DNA of 64,000 bases from Dyella halodurans (GCF_026283925.1 NZ_JAPDPF010000001.1:803399-867398); one strand, 5' to 3'; positions 11,233-22,563 are shown, counted from the first letter of the stretch. A program made the numbers and translations. The notes: generated from the sequence alone by a model not told the origin.

Positions 11233-12297
11233 TTACCTGCCCAGATCCAGCAGGAACTCGTTGGTGTATTGCAGCGGCGTGCTGCCGCTAACCGAATTGC
11301 ATGACGACGATACGGAACCCTTCTTGGCGCAGGGCGTATCGCGATCAAGCGACCAATAGTGCAGGCCGGCCAGGCCGTTCGCGATGGCATAGCTGGTAAC
11401 GGTATCCACATCGCCGAGCGTGGTGATTTCGCCGGACGTGTTGTTCTGGCCGATCATCGGCGTGACTTCGATATGCGAGGCTGGAACGCCATAGGTGTAT
11501 TCCAGGTTCTCCACCGCCTGGACGGCTGATTGTCCCATGGCGCACACGCTGCCCACGATCACGCAGCTGGCGGTCGACGCCTTGCCGTAATCCATCGCCA
11601 TCAGGTTGATGGTGTAGTTGGTGATGGCCGGACTGGAAGCCTGGATGGCTTGCACGACTTCCTGGCCCAGCAGATTGATGCCCGCATGGCTTCCGTCCGA
11701 CGCCGCCAGCGTGGCGAGCGTGAAGGAGAAGCGCAGGTTGGGGTATTGCGTCTGCACGGCCGCGACATCGGCGACCAGCTGCTGGATTTCGGCCTGGGTC
11801 TGGCTACTCTCGATATCGAAATCCACGCCCACCATCTGTGGCGTGTAATAGCTGGCGATGAAACTGGCGAAGGCACCCGGCGTGGCGCAGGTGAAGATGC
11901 CGCCGGCGCCGCCGGTGGAAATCACGTAGTTCAGGCCGGCAGTGGACAGCGCGCCGATATTGGCCGAGGTGAATGCTGCTGCGGCAAGTCCCGCCCAGCT
12001 CTCGCTGCCGCAGGCGCCGGTCGCGAACGACAAGGTCACTGCGCCGAGATGCGGTTCTTGCGTGGCAAAGAAGCTGCCGCTGCCGACCAGGGGCAGCGAG
12101 GTTCCTGATGCTGCGGTCTGCAGCGTGTTCGTGCGCCAGTTCATGTCGACGGTGATGTCTTTGTAGGGGCTGAACAACAGGGAAGCTGGTGCGGTGGCCG
12201 CCTTCGCCTGGGAGGGCACAGCCCCAGTGATACACGCGGTGCACACGACGATGGCCAGCAGGGAGCGCTCAAGGACGTTCTTCGTTTTCGCGAGCAT
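11233..12297 (-). CDS. secreted GH18 chitinase-like glycosidase, no binding module
   Basis: The 354-residue product begins with a Sec signal peptide (hydrophobic 11-28, likely cut near SQAKA-A). A GH18-type catalytic domain follows directly from about residue 41 (LLFSPYKDITVDMNW). The active-site segment is VGVDFDIE with the presumed acid Glu at about 163, and the substrate-floor motif is NLMAMDYG. Cys pairs suggest periplasmic or secreted folding. The ATG at 12297 is chosen for GGAGAA about 9 nt upstream. It is a close paralogue of the next gene upstream but lacks its chitin-binding module and linker. A terminator separates the two, so it probably has its own promoter. Substrate is inferred as chitin or chito-oligosaccharides. 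Confidence 0.85.
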   Translation of the reverse strand: MLAKTKNVLERSLLAIVVCTACITGAVPSQAKAATAPASLLFSPYKDITVDMNWRTNTLQTAASGTSLPLVGSGSFFATQEPHLGAVTLSFATGACGSESWAGLAAAAFTSANIGALSTAGLNYVISTGGAGGIFTCATPGAFASFIASYYTPQMVGVDFDIESSQTQAEIQQLVADVAAVQTQYPNLRFSFTLATLAASDGSHAGINLLGQEVVQAIQASSPAITNYTINLMAMDYGKASTASCVIVGSVCAMGQSAVQAVENLEYTYGVPASHIEVTPMIGQNNTSGEITTLGDVDTVTSYAIANGLAGLHYWSLDRDTPCAKKGSVSSSCNSVSGSTPLQYTNEFLLDLGR

Positions 12298-12326
12298 GTC
12301 GATGTTCTCCGGACTTGGGTGAACAA

Positions 12327-12360
12327 CCAAAAAAAGGCGCCGCAAACATCACGGCGCCCA
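12327..12360 (-). terminator. terminator of the upstream chitinase gene
   Basis: On the minus strand, GGCGCCG pairs with CGGCGCC around a 9-nt loop and is followed by seven T. It lies between the two chitinase genes and ends the larger one. Confidence 0.8.
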
Positions 12361-12415
12361 CTGGGAGTGACAAATCTCCGGGCAAGTCCCCTGGCATGGC
12401 CGGGGGCTGTTTCCC

Positions 12416-13753
12416 TTACCTGCCCAGATCGCTCAAGAAACGCTTGGTGTACTGCAGCGGCGTCGTGCTCGGGACCGAATTGCAGGTCGACGAGGCGGTG
12501 GTCTGGTTGCACGGCGTGTCGCGGTCCAGCGACCAGAAGTGCAGGCCGGCCAGGCCGTTGTTCACCGCGTACGTGGTGATGGTGTCGGTGTTGGCGATCG
12601 AGAAGTTCTCGTTCGAGGTATCGTTGACACCGATCATCGGGGTCAGCTCGATCTTGCTGGCCGGGATGCCGTAGGTGTGCTCCAGGTTCGTCACCGCCTG
12701 GATCGCGGACTGGCCCATATCGCACACGCTGCCCGATACCACGCAGACGCCGCTGCTCGGGCCGCCGTAGTCCATGACCATCAGGTTGATGGTGTAGTTG
12801 GTCAGCGTCGAAGCCTTGATCGCCTTCACCACCGAGTCGCCGAGACTGTTGAGGCCGCCGTAGCTGCCATCCGATGCGCCGAGCGTGGCCAGCGTGAACG
12901 AGAAGCGCAGGTTCGGATACAGGCTCTGGCCGTAGACGGCGGCCGCGACCAGGGCATTGATCTGGGCCGAGCTCTGGCCGCCTTCGATATCGAAGTCGAC
13001 GCCAATCAGCTGCGACGACATGTAGCGCGACAGGAACGCGGCGAAGTTCGCCGTGCTGCCGCAGGTGAAGGTGCCCGCCTGGCCGCCGGTGGAGACGATG
13101 TAGGGCAGGCCGGCGCTGGACAGCGCCGAAACGTTGGCACTGGCGAAACTGGCGCCAGGCACGCCACCCCAGTTTTCGCTGCCACATTCACCGGTAGCGA
13201 AGGCGAGCGTGATTCCGCTGAGATTCGTCACGTAGTTCGACTTCAGGCTGCCGCTGCCGACGACCGGAATCGCCGAACCGGTGGCGGCTGCCGTCTGCAT
13301 CACATTGGTGTTCCAGTTGAGGCTGACCGTGATGTCCTTGTACGGACTGAACACAAGATTCTTTCCGGTGCCCGGCGCCGGAGGCGGCGGGGAAGTGCCG
13401 CCACCTGAGCCACCGCCGGAGCCGCCACCGCTGCTTCCGCCGCCGCTGCTGGTGCCGCAGGCACCTTGCGACGTCCATGGCTGGCCGGAGCCCGCGCCGC
13501 CGTTGTTGGTGGCGGGGTCGTTGCCCTGGGTCCACCAGTTGGCCTTGTAGTTGACGCCGTTTTCGCTGGCGGTATTGCCGGCCGTATAGACGGCCGAAGC
13601 ACTCCAGGCGGTCGCACAGGCCGGCAGGCTCTGCGCCTGCACGGACTGCACGGGCGCCATCGTCATCAAGCTCATGGCCATCGCGCCGCCCGCCGTGGTG
13701 CCGAGGGCATGGATGGCTGTACGTAACCACACAACCGATTGCTTCACACGCAT
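12416..13753 (-). CDS. secreted chitinase, CBM5/12 module plus GH18 domain
   Basis: This 445-residue protein is built for export and chitin hydrolysis. It has a long signal peptide (cut near VQA-QS, about residue 40) and a chitin-binding type 5/12 module at about 44-100, with the hallmark Y-A-N-W-W-T-Q-G and a terminal QPWTSQGAC. A Gly/Ser and Pro linker spans 101-130, and the GH18 catalytic domain runs from 131 to the end. The active-site segment is IGVDFDIE with Glu at about 257; NLMVMDYGG is the later substrate-site motif. The first Asp of the classic DxxDxDxE is replaced by Ile. TGGAGAT lies about 8 nt before the ATG. The paralogous enzyme follows downstream. Confidence 0.92.
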   Translation of the reverse strand: MRVKQSVVWLRTAIHALGTTAGGAMAMSLMTMAPVQSVQAQSLPACATAWSASAVYTAGNTASENGVNYKANWWTQGNDPATNNGGAGSGQPWTSQGACGTSSGGGSSGGGSGGGSGGGTSPPPPAPGTGKNLVFSPYKDITVSLNWNTNVMQTAAATGSAIPVVGSGSLKSNYVTNLSGITLAFATGECGSENWGGVPGASFASANVSALSSAGLPYIVSTGGQAGTFTCGSTANFAAFLSRYMSSQLIGVDFDIEGGQSSAQINALVAAAVYGQSLYPNLRFSFTLATLGASDGSYGGLNSLGDSVVKAIKASTLTNYTINLMVMDYGGPSSGVCVVSGSVCDMGQSAIQAVTNLEHTYGIPASKIELTPMIGVNDTSNENFSIANTDTITTYAVNNGLAGLHFWSLDRDTPCNQTTASSTCNSVPSTTPLQYTKRFLSDLGR

Positions 13754-13907
13754 GGGTTATCTCCAGGTGATGTTGCATCGCTAGGAAGAAACGTTGCTGG
13801 ACGAATGGCCGCATTCCGCGCGGTCATCTGGGTTGTTCGTCCCGAAAGCGTCCTTGCGCGCGCCACGGCGCTCCGTGGTCGGATCGATGTCGTCATGAGT
13901 CCCCAAT

Positions 13908-13919
13908 GACAACGTTGTC
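13908..13919. promoter_or_regulatory. perfect palindrome GACAACGTTGTC, proximal copy (operator candidate)
   Basis: A 12-bp perfect palindrome with a central CG lies about 155 bp upstream of the chitinase start. Its form (odd-even symmetric, central CpG) is that of LacI-family operators. A second identical copy lies at 14140-14151. Confidence 0.5.
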
Positions 13920-14139
13920 TCCATCGTTGCCGCCAAACTGTGACGGCTGCCCGGAAATTGCAAAGAGGTGACACGTGCATATGGCGAGACGGTTATGTCC
14001 CGCAATGCAGCACGTTTATGGCGCGTTGCGGCGTACGTAGCGGGTGTTCAGGCTGGTACTTGGCGTCGACGGATGATGCGTCGCAATAGTGCGGGCGCTG
14101 CTGCTTGAATCACTCGCTGTCTCTTCACCGGCACCGCCT

Positions 14140-14151
14140 GACAACGTTGTC
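14140..14151. promoter_or_regulatory. perfect palindrome GACAACGTTGTC, distal copy (operator candidate)
   Basis: This is identical to the palindrome at 13908-13919, 232 bp away. Two spaced copies would suit DNA looping by a LacI-type repressor. It is also upstream of nothing else on the plus strand, so the chitinase is the likely target. Confidence 0.45.
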
Positions 14152-14157
14152 CGTCTG

Positions 14158-14240
14158 TGTAGGAGCGCACCCTGTGCGCGATCGCGGCGCATCAGCTTCA
14201 CCGCTACCTAGGTTTATCGCGCACAGGGTGCGCTCCTACA
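14158..14240. repeat. REP doublet (REPIN-like), inward pair
   Basis: A 24-bp unit beginning TGTAGGAGCGCACCC (14158-14181) is followed by its exact reverse complement (14217-14240) across a 35-bp spacer, so the region can fold into a long hairpin. The same 24-mer pair occurs in opposite order at 50926-50992. The arrangement resembles the REP/REPIN elements of pseudomonads and xanthomonads, which are moved by RAYT transposases; no such gene is in this window. Confidence 0.85.
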
Positions 14241-14264
14241 GGACAGGCGTGCTGATGGGCAAAG

Positions 14265-14295
14265 AAAAAGGGCTCCGCATGCGGAGCCCTTTTTG
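14265..14295 (-). terminator. terminator of gcvP
   Basis: AAAAAGGGCTCCGC and its complement form a 14-bp stem around a two-base centre, with T-runs possible in both directions. It lies about 25 bp beyond the gcvP stop. Confidence 0.85.
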
Positions 14296-14317
14296 TCATT
14301 GGCAAGGCTTGGCAGCG

Positions 14318-17209
<2,892 letters not shown>

Positions 17210-17268
17210 CACAGGGGCGTCCGGAAGTGGCCGATAAAGGCCGGACGTGCAAGCCGCACGTGGAGCGC

Positions 17269-17434
17269 CCCTCTGTCCTTTTGCCTGAGAGTTTGGAAGC
17301 TTGCGCTTCGTGCCCCTTCGGCGCCGGATTCAACCGGTCTCTCCAGAGTGTTGTTGCGCGTGATGGTATGGGGCCTGAGCGATTACGGGCGTTGCGCCTT
17401 CGGCAGCGGCTTTCACCGCTTCTCCCACCACGCG
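17269..17434 (-). promoter_or_regulatory. tandem glycine riboswitch (gcvT motif) of gcvP
   Basis: Read on the minus strand, the leader holds two aptamers in series. The first runs from GGGAGAAGCGG through GCCGAAGGCGCAA to CTCAGGCCCC. The second runs from CTGGAGAGACCGG through GCCGAAGGGGCA to AACTCTCAGGCAAAAGGACA and GAGG. The repeated GCCGAAGG and CTCAGGC elements and the terminal AAGGACAGAG are hallmarks of the glycine riboswitch. These tandem aptamers bind glycine and normally switch glycine-cleavage genes on. The last aptamer ends about 60 nt before the gcvP start. Confidence 0.93.
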
Positions 17435-17444
17435 CTAGCCCCTA

Positions 17445-17450
17445 ATTATA
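17445..17450 (-). promoter_or_regulatory. -10 box for the glycine riboswitch transcript
   Basis: A perfect TATAAT on the minus strand lies about 10 nt before the first aptamer. That is where the promoter of the riboswitch RNA should be. No good -35 is evident (AGGCAA at 17-bp spacing). Confidence 0.6.
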
Positions 17451-17551
17451 GAACGCGGCGGGGCAGTTTGCCTCCCTCTTGAGCGGCGTCTCCACGGACG
17501 GTGCCCGTGGGTGGCCTGTCGCGTGCGGCAGCGCGTCTCAGGAGGCTTAAG

Positions 17552-18001
17552 ATGAAAGTCCTGTCGCCCCCGGAGCCCTCGATGAAACAAACCCCGTTCC
17601 AACTGGCCCAGATCGATCATGTCGTGTTGCGCGTGCGCGATCTGCTCGTCATGCAACGTTTCTATTGCGATGTGTTGGGTTGCCGGGAGGAGCGTCGGCA
17701 GGACGACATCGGCTTGGTGCAGTTGCGCGCCGGTGATTCGCTGATCGACCTGGTATCGCTCGACGGCAAGCTCGGCCGGCTCGGCGGCGCCGGACCCGGC
17801 GCGGAAGGGCACAACATGGACCACCTGTGCCTGCGGGTGGAGAACTACGATGAAACGGCCATCGTCGCGCACCTGACAGCCCACGGCGTGCGTGTCGGCG
17901 AGATCGGCTCGCGCTATGGCGCCAAGGGCGAGGGTCCGTCAATCTATCTTTACGACCCCCAAGGCAACATGGTGGAGCTGAAAGGTCCGCCGGCCGCTTG
18001 A
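17552..18001 (+). CDS. VOC-family (glyoxalase/bleomycin-resistance fold) protein
   Basis: The 149-residue product is a single vicinal-oxygen-chelate protein with paired beta-alpha-beta-beta-beta modules. The metal-ligand positions are visible: His in IDHVVLRV, His in MDHLCLRV and Glu in NMVELKGP near the C-terminus. The family includes lyases, dioxygenases and resistance proteins, and the substrate cannot be read from sequence. AGGAGG lies 7-12 nt before the ATG at 17552; an in-frame ATG at 17582 is less likely. It is transcribed divergently from gcvP. Confidence 0.85.
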   Translation: MKVLSPPEPSMKQTPFQLAQIDHVVLRVRDLLVMQRFYCDVLGCREERRQDDIGLVQLRAGDSLIDLVSLDGKLGRLGGAGPGAEGHNMDHLCLRVENYDETAIVAHLTAHGVRVGEIGSRYGAKGEGPSIYLYDPQGNMVELKGPPAA

Positions 18002-18216
18002 GCGGTAGCGCCTGAACACTGGGCCAGCCTTCACCTGACGCACCCGTTTGCGCGGCTACATTCCGGCGAATGCTCCGCCGGAGCGCAGGCGTGGCCAGGT
18101 CTCACCTCGCGCCGCTGCCCAACCCAAAGCCTCAGGCTGACGCCACGGGACCGGCGCCGGCTCAGGTGCCGCCCACGGTCCCATCCCGATAGTCGATCTT
18201 GCTGAGGAGTACGAAC

Positions 18217-18510
18217 ATGGCGACCTTTGTCTCCCTTACGCACTTCACGGACCAGGGCATGCGGACGGTCAAGGACACCGTCAAACGGTCCGAGGCTGTG
18301 AAGTCGGCGGCTGGAAAATTCGGCGCGAGGATCAAGGATGTCTATTGGACGCTCGGGCAATACGACATGGTGGTCGTGATCGAGGCGTCCGACGAACTCG
18401 CGGCGACGGCATTTGCACTGACCATCGGTGCCGCCGGCAATACGCGCACGCAAACCTTGCGTGCGTTCCCGCCAGAAGAAATGCAAGCCATCCTGAGCAA
18501 GGTCGGCTAG
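18217..18510 (+). CDS. GYD domain protein
   Basis: This 97-residue protein has the compact ferredoxin-like alpha-beta fold of the GYD family. The signature region is YWTLGQYDMVVVIEASDE, preceded by LTHFTDQGMRTVKDTVKR. GYD proteins are small and cytoplasmic with no firm function. TGAGGAG lies about 9 nt before the ATG. It is apparently a single-gene unit. Confidence 0.85.
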   Translation: MATFVSLTHFTDQGMRTVKDTVKRSEAVKSAAGKFGARIKDVYWTLGQYDMVVVIEASDELAATAFALTIGAAGNTRTQTLRAFPPEEMQAILSKVG

Positions 18511-18548
18511 TGCGGAGCGATTCAATTTCCAGCCAGGCCCGGAAACGA

Positions 18549-18573
18549 AGAAGCCCGCCTTGCGGCGGGCTTC
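18549..18573. terminator. hairpin between the GYD gene and tRNA-Leu
   Basis: GAAGCCCGCC pairs with GGCGGGCTTC around a short loop. On the minus strand it follows the tRNA gene and is trailed by TTCGTTTCC; it also follows the GYD gene on the plus strand. It probably ends both transcripts. Confidence 0.7.
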
Positions 18574-18582
18574 GTCTACAAT

Positions 18583-18667
<85 letters not shown>

Positions 18668-18802
18668 AGGTGTCCCGCTGCTTTATGGGCTGCGTGAGCC
18701 GCGTAGATTAGGCATGTGTCGGTAGGTTGTCAACTATTCTTTCACTGATTCTTCATCGAGCCGCGGTGTTCGCGGTTCGACACCCCAGACAAAGGCAAGG
18801 AT

Positions 18803-21412
18803 GTGACCAGAAAAAAGGAACCGCGCAGCAGCAAGCAGGGAGCCAAGCAAGGCCCCGCTGCGCCGAAGAAAGCCGCGCCCCGCGCCAAGCGCTCGGCGCT
18901 CGATCCGAGCCCGCGCAAGCGGGTGGGCGAAGTGAGCGACCCGCATGCGGAGCGCGAGGCGCAACGCTATGAGCGTCCCATCCCCAGTCGTGAGGCGATC
19001 CTCGCCCTGCTGGCCGAGCGGGGCGAACTGTTGACCGAGGCGCGCATCGCCGAAACGCTGTCGCTGCACGACGAATACGACATCAATGCACTGCGTAAGC
19101 GCCTCGGCGCCATGGTGCGTGATGGTCAGTTGCTGCTCGGCCGCCGCGGCGGCTATGCACCGACCAACAAGCTGGACCTGATTCCCGGCGTCGTGCTGGC
19201 CAATGCCGAAGGCTATGGCTTCCTCAGGCCGGATGACGGCGGCGATGACCTTTATCTCTCGCCGCAACAGATGCGCATGGTGCTGCATGGCGATCGCGTG
19301 CTGGCCAGCGTGGTCGGTATCGACCGTCGCGGTCGCAAGCAGGGCGCCATCGTCGAGGTGCTGCAGCGTCGCTCGCCGCGACTGGTAGGCCGCGTGGTGA
19401 TCGAAAACGGCGTGATGCTGGTGGCGCCCGATGATCGGCGCCTGCATCAGGACATCATGATCGTGCCCGGCCAGGACCTGGGCGCACGCTCCGGCCAGAT
19501 CGTGGTGGCGGAGATCACCGAGCCGCCGACGCCGCATCGTGGCCCGCTCGGTGCGATTCGCGCGGTACTGGGCGAGCGGCTGCAGCCATCGCTGCTGGTG
19601 GAGATGGCGATTGCCAGCCACGACCTGCCGCACGAATGGCCGGATCCGGTGATGCGCGAAGCGGCGCAGGTCGAGCCCGAGGTAAGCGCGGCGGAGCGCG
19701 AGGGCAGGATGGATCTGCGTGCGTTGCCGCTGGTCACCATCGACGGCGCCGACGCGCGTGATTTCGACGACGCCGTGTTCGCCGAGCCGCGTCGTGGTGG
19801 CGGTTACCGGTTGGTCGTAGCCATCGCTGACGTATCGCACTATGTGCAGGTGGGCGCCGCCCTGGATCGCGAGGCCTACGAGCGCAGCACGTCGACCTAT
19901 TTCCCGGGTTTCGTGGTGCCGATGCTGCCGGAGACGCTGTCCAACGGCATCTGCTCGCTCAACCCCAAGGTCGAGCGCCTGTGCATGGTCTGCGACATGC
20001 AGATCGATGCCGAAGGCGTGGTGATCCGTTCGAAGTTCTACGACGCGGTGATGCGCTCGCATGCGCGTCTCACCTATGACCGCGTGTGGCAAGCCATTGG
20101 CCTCAATGATGCCGATGCGCGCCACGAGCTGACCGATGTGATGCCGCAGCTGGAGCACCTGCATGGGCTCTACAAGCTGATGGCCGCGCAGCGCAAGCGT
20201 CGCGGCGCCATCGATTTCGAGACGCCGGAAGTGAAGTTCCGTCTCGACCAGACCGGTGAAGTGGCTGCCATGGGCGCCACCCAGCGCAATGATGCGCACA
20301 AGCTGATCGAGGAATGCATGATCGCCGCGAATGTGCAGGCGGCGCTGTTCCTCGAGAAGAAGAAGATTCCCGCGCTGTTCCGCGCGCACGAGCCGCCGCC
20401 GGCCGAGAAGTACGAGGACCTGCAGCAGTTCCTGCGTGAGTTCAAGTTGCGGATGCCGCCGGTCGAGGAGGTGACGCCGGGCGATTTCGCCGACGTGCTG
20501 CGGCTGGTGCAGGATCGCCCCGAGCGCGAGCTGATCCAGTCGGTACTGTTGCGCGCGCAGAGCATGGCCGCGTATCAGCCCGACAATCGCGGACATTTCG
20601 GCCTCGCGCTGGAGGCATACGCGCACTTCACCTCGCCGATCCGTCGCTATCCCGATCTGCTGGTGCATCGCGCGATCCGCTACGCCATCAGCGGCGGCAA
20701 ACCCTCGGGCTATAGCTATACGCCGACCGAGATGGCGAACATGGCCGTGCATTGCTCCCAGCGCGAGCGACGTGCCGAAGAGGCCGAGCGCGATGTCGAC
20801 GAGCGCTTCAAGTGTGCGTGGATGTCCAAGCACGTGGGCAGCGAATTCGAAGGCACCGTCACCGGCGTCACCTCGTTCGGCCTGTTCGTGGAGCTGGACG
20901 AATCGAAGGTGTCGGGGCTGGTGCATATCAGCCAGCTTTCCAACGATTACTACCACTTCGATCCGGTCCGCCACTTGCTGAAGGGCGAGCGTACCGGCGC
21001 GCAACATCGCCTTGGCGATCACGTGCGCATCCAGGTGCTGCGCGCCAGCCTGGAGGATCGCAAGATCGACTTCCGCCTGGTCGCACCGCGTGCTGAGGCG
21101 AAGCCGAGCGGCACCGAACGACGCTATGACTATGCCGCTGCCGGTGAGCGCTACTCGCTGCCCGCAGGGCGCAAGGCGACGGCACGGCCAGGCTCGCGCG
21201 ATAATGTGGGGACTGCTGCGCCGCGAGCGGCGTCAACGGGAAGGAAGGACACCGCGGCAGACAAGCACACGACGGCTGAAAAGAGCCCGGCCGCCGGAAA
21301 GAGCATGTTCTCCAAGGTCAAGTCGGCGGCCCAGGGCAAGTTCAAGGCAGTCAAGGCTGCTGCGTCCAAGGCAACCTCAAGAGCCCGCAAGGGCGGCAAG
21401 AAAAAAGGTTAA
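18803..21412 (+). CDS. rnr: ribonuclease R
   Basis: RNase R is the processive 3'-5' exoribonuclease that degrades structured RNA. The 869-residue product has an N-terminal winged-helix region (REAILALLAERGELLTEARIAETL) and two cold-shock domains. The RNB catalytic domain has DGADARDFDDAVF and the following VAIADVSHYV, and an S1 domain follows (EFEGTVTGVTSFGLFVELDE). A long Lys/Ala/Thr-rich basic tail from about residue 770 is typical of this enzyme. The GTG start at 18803 is preceded by AAGG. The gene is three bases upstream of rlmB, as in E. coli. Confidence 0.97.
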   Translation: MTRKKEPRSSKQGAKQGPAAPKKAAPRAKRSALDPSPRKRVGEVSDPHAEREAQRYERPIPSREAILALLAERGELLTEARIAETLSLHDEYDINALRKRLGAMVRDGQLLLGRRGGYAPTNKLDLIPGVVLANAEGYGFLRPDDGGDDLYLSPQQMRMVLHGDRVLASVVGIDRRGRKQGAIVEVLQRRSPRLVGRVVIENGVMLVAPDDRRLHQDIMIVPGQDLGARSGQIVVAEITEPPTPHRGPLGAIRAVLGERLQPSLLVEMAIASHDLPHEWPDPVMREAAQVEPEVSAAEREGRMDLRALPLVTIDGADARDFDDAVFAEPRRGGGYRLVVAIADVSHYVQVGAALDREAYERSTSTYFPGFVVPMLPETLSNGICSLNPKVERLCMVCDMQIDAEGVVIRSKFYDAVMRSHARLTYDRVWQAIGLNDADARHELTDVMPQLEHLHGLYKLMAAQRKRRGAIDFETPEVKFRLDQTGEVAAMGATQRNDAHKLIEECMIAANVQAALFLEKKKIPALFRAHEPPPAEKYEDLQQFLREFKLRMPPVEEVTPGDFADVLRLVQDRPERELIQSVLLRAQSMAAYQPDNRGHFGLALEAYAHFTSPIRRYPDLLVHRAIRYAISGGKPSGYSYTPTEMANMAVHCSQRERRAEEAERDVDERFKCAWMSKHVGSEFEGTVTGVTSFGLFVELDESKVSGLVHISQLSNDYYHFDPVRHLLKGERTGAQHRLGDHVRIQVLRASLEDRKIDFRLVAPRAEAKPSGTERRYDYAAAGERYSLPAGRKATARPGSRDNVGTAAPRAASTGRKDTAADKHTTAEKSPAAGKSMFSKVKSAAQGKFKAVKAAASKATSRARKGGKKKG

Positions 21413-21415
21413 GCA

Positions 21416-22162
21416 ATGAGTGACAGCTGGATCGTCGGAATCAACCCAGTCGAAGGTGCGTTGAGCAACGACGCTGCGCGCGTGCGCGAACTGCTGGTGG
21501 AACAGGGGCAGCGCAATGCGCGCGTGCAGGAACTGGCCACCCGGGCCAAGGCATTGAATATTCCCGTGCATCATCGGCCGCGCGAGCAGCTGGACAAGAT
21601 CGCTGGCGAGGCACGGCACCAGGGTGTGGTGGCGCTCTACGAAGCGCCGCCGATGGGCAACGAGAACGACATTCTCGGCTTGCTTGAGCAAGCGGGTCAG
21701 GATGCGCTCGTGCTGGTGCTGGACGGGGTCACCGATCCGCACAATCTCGGCGCCTGCCTGCGCAGTGCGGCCGCGGCGCGCGTGACGGCGGTGATCGTGC
21801 CGAAGGATCGCGCCGTGGGCCTGACGCCGGTCGTGCGTCGTGCCTCGGCAGGTGGCGCCGACCGCGTGCCCCTGATTGCCGCCACCAATCTCGCCCGGGC
21901 GCTGCGTACGCTGAAGGACGCTGGCGTGTGGATTACCGGCCTGGCTGGCGACACCGACACCTCGATTTACAGTATTGACATGAAGGGGCCGCTGGCCCTG
22001 GTGCTGGGGAGCGAGGGCGAGGGCATGCGCCGGCTCACGCGCGAGACCTGCGATTTCGTGGCGAAGATTCCCATGCCTGGTTCGATGGAGAGCCTCAACG
22101 TCTCCGTGGCAACCGGCGTCGTTCTGTTCGAGGCATTGCGGCAAAGGAGTGAGAAGCGATGA
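21416..22162 (+). CDS. rlmB: 23S rRNA (guanosine-2251-2'-O)-methyltransferase
   Basis: RlmB methylates the 2'-O of G2251 in the peptidyl-transferase P loop. The 248-residue SpoU/TrmH-type protein has an N-terminal substrate domain (GINPVEGAL). The knotted SAM domain has the motifs LDGVTDPHNLGACLRSAAAARV, LVLGSEGEGMRRLTRETCD and IPMPGSMESLNVSVATGV. It starts 3 bp after the rnr stop and ends in a four-base overlap with the next gene. Confidence 0.96.
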   Translation: MSDSWIVGINPVEGALSNDAARVRELLVEQGQRNARVQELATRAKALNIPVHHRPREQLDKIAGEARHQGVVALYEAPPMGNENDILGLLEQAGQDALVLVLDGVTDPHNLGACLRSAAAARVTAVIVPKDRAVGLTPVVRRASAGGADRVPLIAATNLARALRTLKDAGVWITGLAGDTDTSIYSIDMKGPLALVLGSEGEGMRRLTRETCDFVAKIPMPGSMESLNVSVATGVVLFEALRQRSEKR

Positions 22163-22425
22163 CGTTCTTCTGGCACGACTGGGCTGGCTATATCGGCGTA
22201 TTGCTGGTGTTGTGCGCGTTCCTCTTGCTGCAGCTGCGCAAGCTGCATGGCAACGGGATCATTTACCAGGTGATGAACGTGCTGGGCGCCGTTGGCGTGG
22301 TGCTGTCGCTGATCTTTGGCGTCGCGTCCATGAATTGGCCGGCCTTTCTGATGCAGGTGGCGTGGATCGCCATTGGGATCTACGGCATCGTGCATTCCGC
22401 ACGCCTGAATCGACGCCTGCGTTGA
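22159..22425 (+). CDS. small membrane protein, CBU_0592-like
   Basis: The 88-residue product has three hydrophobic spans (about 8-26, 35-56 and 59-78). The sequence pattern DWAGYIGVLLVLCAFLLLQLRKLHGNG...YQVMNVLGAVGVVLSL resembles the CBU_0592 family of inner-membrane proteins of unknown function. Its ATG overlaps the rlmB stop (ATGA), so it is the last gene of the rnr-rlmB group. The name rests on pattern memory and is less certain than the membrane topology. Confidence 0.75.
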   Translation: MTFFWHDWAGYIGVLLVLCAFLLLQLRKLHGNGIIYQVMNVLGAVGVVLSLIFGVASMNWPAFLMQVAWIAIGIYGIVHSARLNRRLR

Positions 22426-22514
22426 GCTTGTAGCGGGTGAGCGGCTCCGAAGGGGTCGTGGGGCATTCAGCTCGCGCGTGTAAAATGAAGTCCGGCCTCG
22501 CAATGAGGCCGGGC

Positions 22515-22563
22515 TGTGGCGACGACGCCGCAGGCTTCTTTCTTTGGCGGGGACGACCTTGCT
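22515..22563 (+). promoter_or_regulatory. guanidine-II (mini-ykkC) riboswitch
   Basis: Two short hairpins each close on an ACGA tetraloop. The first is TGTGGCG-ACGA-CGCCGCA (22515-22532), and the second is GGCGGGG-ACGA-CCTTGCT (22546-22563, with G-U pairs). Twin ACGR-loop hairpins just before a ribosome site are the definition of the mini-ykkC/guanidine-II motif. The gene it controls is a SugE/Gdx guanidinium exporter, the classic target. The ribosome site AGAGGAG follows 9 nt after the second hairpin, which fits control of translation. Confidence 0.92.

Noticed and set aside
18734..21022. Open frame of 762 codons opposite rnr
   Set aside because: RNase R motifs are complete on the plus strand; the antisense frame is a codon-bias artefact.
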